A DNA stretch of 5,565 bases. Origin: DSAR01 sp034437315. Lineage in GTDB: Bacteria; Chloroflexota; Anaerolineae; B4-G1. Position numbers and translations under genes: made by a program. The stretch's first letter is position 1; each line of letters starts with the position of its first letter. Positions 1-3,374 of this stretch are shown piece after piece. Below the pieces are notes generated by a model, which ran no database searches, was not told where the DNA came from, and was given only the letters and a program-made list of their open reading frames with translations. The stretch lies in NCBI GenBank assembly GCA_034437315.1, contig DAOTUC010000141.1:1-5565 (forward strand), given 5' to 3'.

Positions 1-74
1 CGCACAGGGATGGGCAACCGTCCTTCCATTTTCTTCATCAGGGCTTTGGCCTGCTTCTGATCGTCAATCATCAT
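1..74 (-). CDS. 5' end of an unidentified gene, cut by the left edge
   Basis: Only the first 24 codons are visible, beginning MMIDDQKQAKALMKKM and continuing to LPIPV. The start is well supported: GGAG (81-84) lies 6 bases before ATG 72-74, with a second ATG immediately after. The upstream frame ends with a TGA overlapping this start, so the gene is probably translationally coupled to the small gene before it. The N-terminus is a Lys-rich amphipathic helix. Too little is present to assign a family. Confidence 0.65.
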   Translation of the reverse strand, partial: MMIDDQKQAKALMKKMEGRLPIPV

Positions 75-312
75 TTTAATCTCCTGTTGTTTCTGTACCA
101 CAGTTCCCACCGCGTTTTGGTCCGAATCCCCTGGCGCTTGACTTCCGCCTCTATCCCAGGGATGTCTTAATCCCCGCGTCGATCAGCTCATAGAGCATAC
201 CAAAGCATGCTACAGCGTGCAAGTGATTGCCCTGCGCGGTGAGTTGGCGGCTGGCTTTCAGGTAATCGCCTATCTCCTCGAAGCACTCCACACGCGGTTG
301 CGCTGATCGCAT
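71..312 (-). pseudogene. Small helical protein gene with an apparent one-base deletion
   Basis: From ATG 310-312 a frame runs 53 codons (includes RVECFEEIGDYLKASRQL and HAVACFGMLYELIDAGIK) to a TAG at 151-153. A different frame takes over near 166 and reads DIPGIEAEVKRQ, then TRWELWYRNNRRLK to a TGA at 71-73. One extra G after the AAG codon at 166-168 would join the two into an 80-residue protein. Two things support the second frame: its composition looks coding, and its TGA overlaps the next gene's ATG in the classic ATGA arrangement. The first half is amphipathic helix pairs reminiscent of TPR-like repeats; function unknown. It follows the 183-residue protein gene by 32 bases. The cause may be true decay or a sequencing error. 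The start is uncertain because no strong ribosome binding site precedes it. Confidence 0.5.
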
Positions 313-344
313 AGTCGTCTTCTATCCACTGTGATCTCCAATGG

Positions 345-896
345 TCAATCCAATCGCGGCCCCCAGCCGCGCAATTGTTCGTCGATGAACGTCTGGACCA
401 TCTTCACATCCGCTCGACTCGGGTCTCCATCTCTCCACGCCTCCACCACTGTGTCGGGGAAGACACTCATCGCGTCCGGGGACCAATCCTTGAACTCGGC
501 ATCAGATTCGTGATCGAAGCGAAAGAACCCCAGCAGCAGGCCCATACAGATTTGATTCGCTTCATCGCTCATACCAAGCTCCTGATACTTCTGTAGATCC
601 TCCAGATACGGATCGAGCACATCTTCGATCATCTCGTAAGCGGCATCGGTCGGGTCAACGTAGCCGTGGCGCGTGGATCCCGCCCGATCCCAGACCTCTT
701 CGGGTTTCAGGAGCGTCAGCTCATCGTACAAGATGAACGCTATCTCTTCCAGATACACATCGCGCAAGTGCGCCCTGGCGACCTCGGCGGCCCGGGCGGC
801 GATCTCCGCGTCTTCGCGAGCCAGCTCTTTGAGCACCGCTAGCGCTTCGGCGGGTGAAAGTTGGTTGATGATCTCGTTTGGTTCTTTCATTACCAT
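345..896 (-). CDS. Hypothetical 183-residue acidic helical protein
   Basis: Family not firmly recognised. The protein is almost entirely predicted helix and strongly acidic. Its N-terminal half is LSPAEALAVLKELAREDAEIAARAAEVARAHL in character, though written here only as a style match. The middle has EEVWDRAGSTRHGYVDPTDAAYEMIEDVL, and later segments include ICMGLLLGFFRFDHESD and EFKDWSPD. The RAGxTRxGYVxPTxAAxE style reminds me of proteins found beside SWIM zinc-finger genes, but I would not name it on that. I place the start at ATG 894-896 because GGAGAG (901-906) is 4 bases upstream; a second ATG two codons on (888-890) is also possible, while the longer open frame to 980 lacks a comparable site. 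No signal peptide or membrane helix is visible. It is 130 bases after the membrane protein gene, wider than other gaps here, so it may belong to a separate unit with the small genes to its left. Confidence 0.82.
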   Translation of the reverse strand: MVMKEPNEIINQLSPAEALAVLKELAREDAEIAARAAEVARAHLRDVYLEEIAFILYDELTLLKPEEVWDRAGSTRHGYVDPTDAAYEMIEDVLDPYLEDLQKYQELGMSDEANQICMGLLLGFFRFDHESDAEFKDWSPDAMSVFPDTVVEAWRDGDPSRADVKMVQTFIDEQLRGWGPRLD

Positions 897-1026
897 CGTT
901 CTCTCCAGATGAGATGTCGTTACAATCCCCTTCAACTTGCGATTCCTGGTCTTAAGACACCAACGCCCTCGAGCAGCCACGCCAGCGGATTCCGTGTTGC
1001 CAACATCCTTGTGCCTGCAAGAAAGG
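897..1026. other. 130-base intergenic gap with no recognised signal
   Basis: This is the largest gap between intact genes in the window. I see no convincing promoter hexamer pair, no GC-rich hairpin followed by T residues on the minus strand, and no small gene apart from the Shine-Dalgarno of the next gene at 901-906. It is a candidate boundary between the EAD/CHAT operon and the small genes on the left, but nothing in the sequence proves that. Confidence 0.4.
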
Positions 1027-2043
1027 CTAACCTTCTCGATCCGTTTTGCGGCCAGCTAAGAAAGCAAGAAACAAGAGTGCAAGTCCGATGGCGATGCACC
1101 CGTATTCCTTTCTCTTCCATATATCTGACGTCAAGACCCCAAAAACCATCATTGCGGGGTAGACTATCAACGGAAAACCCAAACCCAGCAAGAAATGTTC
1201 TACTTGCAGTCCAACATCTCTTTCTTCTCGCAAGAGATTCTCCCAATATTTAACTGCAATGACTGATCCCACAAAGCTGAAGGTGAAAGCTAACCATTCT
1301 GCGATAAACCAGAAAATCCCCCGACCAATCGTTCCCAACGCTGACCACAATCCCAGATAACCTAATCCTAAGCGTAATATGACCACGGCGATCTCTACGA
1401 GGTACGCAGGGGCATATGTTCCAAGCATTTTGTCCAACTTCAAAGCTGCAGACTGCGCTATCGTGAGATCATAATCCCGGTACAGAGATTCTTCTCTCCG
1501 CTGAGGTAAGAAGCCAGCAATCAAAGGAAGAACCGTCAAGCCTAGCCAGACTACACCGAAAAACAGTTTTATATTATCCTCGTCTTGCGCATCGTTGTAA
1601 GCTAGCCAACTTGCAAAGAGAGTGCTTAGAATTAAGAGACCCAACAGGTGAGCTGCTACACTGACTGATTCTTCACTAACCTGGCCCAGGCTGCCAACAA
1701 ACAAAGCTGCTACTCTTTCATAAAAAGGCAAGTCGGGAGGAATATCTGCTTTTATGAAAAACCTGTTCAAAGCGCCTTTCAGACGGTCCGTAGAAGTTTC
1801 AAGGCCAGACAATTGATTGAAGGACACACCCACTTCATCCGCGGCTAGATCATTAAGAGCATAAATGATTCGCGCTCTTCTGCGACGACTTTCGTTGTCG
1901 TCGCCGTAGCGACGAACCTCTATTATATTTTCTCGAAGACGTTGTTCATAGGATAATACCTCACTATAACGTGGATGATCCCTGCCAAGTGCTTCTAGCA
2001 GTAAATCCAATCCATGCTCGTATGGAGTCAAAGAATCTTTCAT
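1027..2043 (-). CDS. EAD-containing protein with about six transmembrane helices
   Basis: This 338-residue protein has two parts. Residues about 7-80 are an EAD homologous to the first EAD of the CHAT protein: both have YE.GLD.L, L.EN, RRYG, an Arg-rich stretch, LN.LA.D and G.SFN.L in the same order and spacing. Residues about 127-332 hold six likely membrane helices (near 127-149, 158-179, 210-232, 240-265, 281-304, 314-331), with a charged loop around 181-207. The C-terminus is short and charged. EADs are thought to bring partners together by like-with-like contacts, so this is a plausible membrane partner, effector or target of the CHAT protein; that is inference. The membrane part matches no family I know. 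The ATG at 2041-2043 has no clear Shine-Dalgarno, so translation may depend on coupling to the gene ending 9 bases upstream. Base composition is unlike its neighbours (26 of 60 G/C in 1621-1680), hinting at a separate origin. Confidence 0.88.
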   Translation of the reverse strand: MKDSLTPYEHGLDLLLEALGRDHPRYSEVLSYEQRLRENIIEVRRYGDDNESRRRRARIIYALNDLAADEVGVSFNQLSGLETSTDRLKGALNRFFIKADIPPDLPFYERVAALFVGSLGQVSEESVSVAAHLLGLLILSTLFASWLAYNDAQDEDNIKLFFGVVWLGLTVLPLIAGFLPQRREESLYRDYDLTIAQSAALKLDKMLGTYAPAYLVEIAVVILRLGLGYLGLWSALGTIGRGIFWFIAEWLAFTFSFVGSVIAVKYWENLLREERDVGLQVEHFLLGLGFPLIVYPAMMVFGVLTSDIWKRKEYGCIAIGLALLFLAFLAGRKTDREG

Positions 2044-2052
2044 TGGCTTCGC

Positions 2053-2334
2053 TCACTTTTCGGGGCAGATAAAATAGGAGGATATCTCCTCCAGTTGCCA
2101 GAACTTGCTCGCCTCCTCGCCTTTGATGAGCCACGCCTGCAACGCGTGGCGCGCTTGTTCATCCTCGACCAGATCGTCGAGGGCATAGGGCTGATCCCGC
2201 TGGGCTTGTTCTGTGGCAGCGAGTAGCCCGCCGATCCCGGACAACGTCTGCAGCCGGATGGTCGGCGGGTAATCGGGCGCCAGATCGGCGTAGTGGATGA
2301 CCAGCACGTCCTCTGGCAGTTCAACGGGTGACAT
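2053..2334 (-). CDS. Hypothetical 93-residue protein
   Basis: I do not recognise this family. It is a small acidic soluble protein without membrane segments or signal peptide. It opens with a predicted beta strand (EDVLVIHYADLAPDYPP), followed by a helical middle (LSGIGGLLAATEQAQRD and LDDLVEDEQARHALQAWLIKGEEASKFW) and ends in YFICPEK with a single Cys. The same frame stays open upstream through the dpdA-like region. I start the gene at ATG 2332-2334 because GGGAGG lies 6 bases before it and the dpdA-like stop is 11 bases upstream. Its stop is 9 bases before the membrane-protein gene. Position inside the EAD/CHAT operon suggests an accessory component, but nothing in the protein itself shows a function. 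Confidence 0.75.
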   Translation of the reverse strand: MSPVELPEDVLVIHYADLAPDYPPTIRLQTLSGIGGLLAATEQAQRDQPYALDDLVEDEQARHALQAWLIKGEEASKFWQLEEISSYFICPEK

Positions 2335-2339
2335 AGACT

Positions 2340-2354
2340 GCCTCCCTACTCCGG
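2340..2354. repeat. Junction repeat copy 2 (dpdA-like / 93-residue gene boundary)
   Basis: Plus strand GCCTCCCTACTCCGG differs from the copy at 2978-2992 by one base. It again encodes Pro-Glu-stop of the upstream gene and a GGGAGG ribosome binding site for the downstream gene. CATAG (2332-2336) is also present next to it, separated by three extra bases (ACT). The two copies bracket the dpdA-like remnant. Confidence 0.75.
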
Positions 2355-2976
2355 TGTGGTGGATGCTCGTTGCGCGGGGACTTGATCGGAAGCCTGCGCC
2401 ACAGCCCGCCGAAACTGCTCGTAAAACACCTGGACGTTGTGAAAGCCCCGCCGCCGGTTGCGGTTGTTGCCCCGGAAGATGACGACCTCGATGCCAATGG
2501 CCTCGCAGATGGGGCAGCCGCACTGCTGCCAGGGGCGGTCCGCCAACACGCGTCGGTACCAGGTTTCGTGGTCCCGGTCTTTGCCGAAGAGCCGGTCGTA
2601 GGCCAGCACCGCCGCCAGCGTCTCCTCCAGGCCGGCCTCCCTGCGGTTGTAAGCGCGCAGCAAGCGAAGCGATTCCTGCTCCATCTCCTTGAACTCCTCC
2701 AGTGTGAAATCGCGCTGCCTCAGGATTTCGTCGGTCGAGTCGACGCCGCGCTTCCTGCGAGCACCGCGCTTGGCGTAGGGGACGCAGATGGCCGCATACT
2801 TCCGCCCGTCTGGCATCCAGTAATTGTCGCTGCTGTTGCCGAGAAAAGCACGACGGATCGGGGGGGGCGTACCAGTCGTGCGTCCAGCGACTCTCTCGAT
2901 CTGGTGAGAATTCATCGTGGATGAAGTTGTAGCCTGGGTCGACCATGTCCTCGAAGTTGGGTAGGTAGAATTTCAT
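2346..2976 (-). pseudogene. DpdA/TGT-like gene with core deletion and +1 frame change
   Basis: Two pieces of a DpdA-like protein (tRNA-guanine transglycosylase superfamily; DpdA inserts a 7-deazaguanine precursor into DNA) are joined. The N-terminal piece, read from ATG 2974-2976, begins MKFYLPNFEDMVDPGYNF and ends near HDWYAPP. The C-terminal piece lies in another frame from about 2860 and carries IRRAFLG, DNYW, then CGCPIC (Cys codons from 2522 down) and FRGNNRNRRRGFHN with its His at 2439-2441, the usual TGT-type zinc site. Between the pieces the substrate-binding and catalytic TIM-barrel, a few hundred residues in relatives, is absent, so base-exchange activity is not expected. The frames meet at an eight-base C run (2860-2867); seven Cs would give one 209-residue protein. 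A GGGAGG site lies only 2 bases before the ATG. The C-terminal piece has no further stops, so the frame change is recent, a sequencing error, or bypassed by slippage. The trypco2 stop is 7 bases upstream. Confidence 0.75.
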
Positions 2977-2977
2977 A

Positions 2978-2992
2978 GCCTCCCTATTCCGG
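2978..2992. repeat. Junction repeat copy 1 (trypco2 / dpdA-like boundary)
   Basis: Plus strand GCCTCCCTATTCCGG matches 2340-2354 at 14 of 15 bases. Read on the minus strand it encodes the end of trypco2 (Pro-Glu-stop) and the GGGAGG ribosome binding site of the next gene. A CATAG pentamer (2974-2978), containing the complement of the start codon, abuts it. Confidence 0.75.
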
Positions 2993-3364
2993 CTCTCCCT
3001 CCATCCCGGACCCGCCTCCCTTGACGAACGCCGCCACAGAGTCGCCCGTCACCATCTGGCGCACGCGCTCGTCCTTCATCGCCTCGGCCAGAATCGCGTC
3101 CCGCGATAGCAGCGGCGAGAGCGATACCTTGACCACGTGTCCCCGTTCCCGATCCACGGAACGCCCGGCGCCAACCTCGGCAAAGTCGAGCACAGTGAGC
3201 TTGATACTGCCGTCACGGGACTGCGTCACCTTGACCGCGATCTCTAACTCCACTTTGTCGATGAAGAACAGCGGGTAAGGATCTTTCGCCTTCTGGGCCG
3301 GGTTAGGGGCCAGAAGCTCGTCCTTGACCTGGTAGATCAAATCCTGCAATCCAATCTCTTCCAT
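2984..3364 (-). CDS. Trypco2 (trypsin-co-occurring domain 2) family protein
   Basis: This 126-residue protein has the shape of trypco2: an N-terminal helix (GLQDLIYQVKDELLA), then a beta-rich core with FFIDKVELEIAVKVTQ, and the segment HVVKVSLSPLL before a helical C-terminal tail. Trypco2 is a small domain known from genomic association with trypsin-like and EAD-containing conflict proteins. Its biochemical role is not established, and a regulatory or adaptor role is inference. The start at 3362-3364 is chosen because a near-perfect Shine-Dalgarno AGGAGGT (3370-3376) lies 5 bases upstream; the open frame extends 31 codons further but lacks such a site and overlaps the CHAT gene. The Shine-Dalgarno overlaps the CHAT stop codon, which suggests translational coupling. 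The C-terminus is Gly/Glu-rich (GGGSGMEGEPE). No trypsin-like protease is present in the window, so here trypco2 is paired with CHAT instead. Confidence 0.85.
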   Translation of the reverse strand: MEEIGLQDLIYQVKDELLAPNPAQKAKDPYPLFFIDKVELEIAVKVTQSRDGSIKLTVLDFAEVGAGRSVDRERGHVVKVSLSPLLSRDAILAEAMKDERVRQMVTGDSVAAFVKGGGSGMEGEPE

Positions 3365-3374
3365 GATGTACCTC

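Noticed and set aside
212..231. GCATGC palindrome and nearby GCGTGC as an operator or attachment site
   Set aside because: Short, imperfect beyond the core, and inside likely coding sequence of the small frameshifted gene.
932..1246. Minus-strand open frame overlapping the 3' end of the membrane gene in another frame
   Set aside because: It overlaps the last membrane helices of a well-supported gene, has no good start site, and has an Arg/Trp-rich composition expected from an out-of-frame reading.
1899..1914. Perfect 6-base hairpin CGTCGC-CGTA-GCGACG
   Set aside because: It lies inside the conserved RRYGDD part of the EAD and has no T run, so codon constraints explain it better than a terminator.
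2346..2915. An independent gene starting at ATG 2913-2915 for the C-terminal DpdA-like piece
   Set aside because: No ribosome binding site precedes this ATG, and the first residues before the C run do not resemble the family, while the other frame there does.
2370..2924. Long plus-strand open frame opposite the dpdA-like region
   Set aside because: It is antisense to coding sequence with recognisable TGT-type motifs, and its product is Ala/Val-rich without domain features, typical of a shadow in GC-rich DNA.
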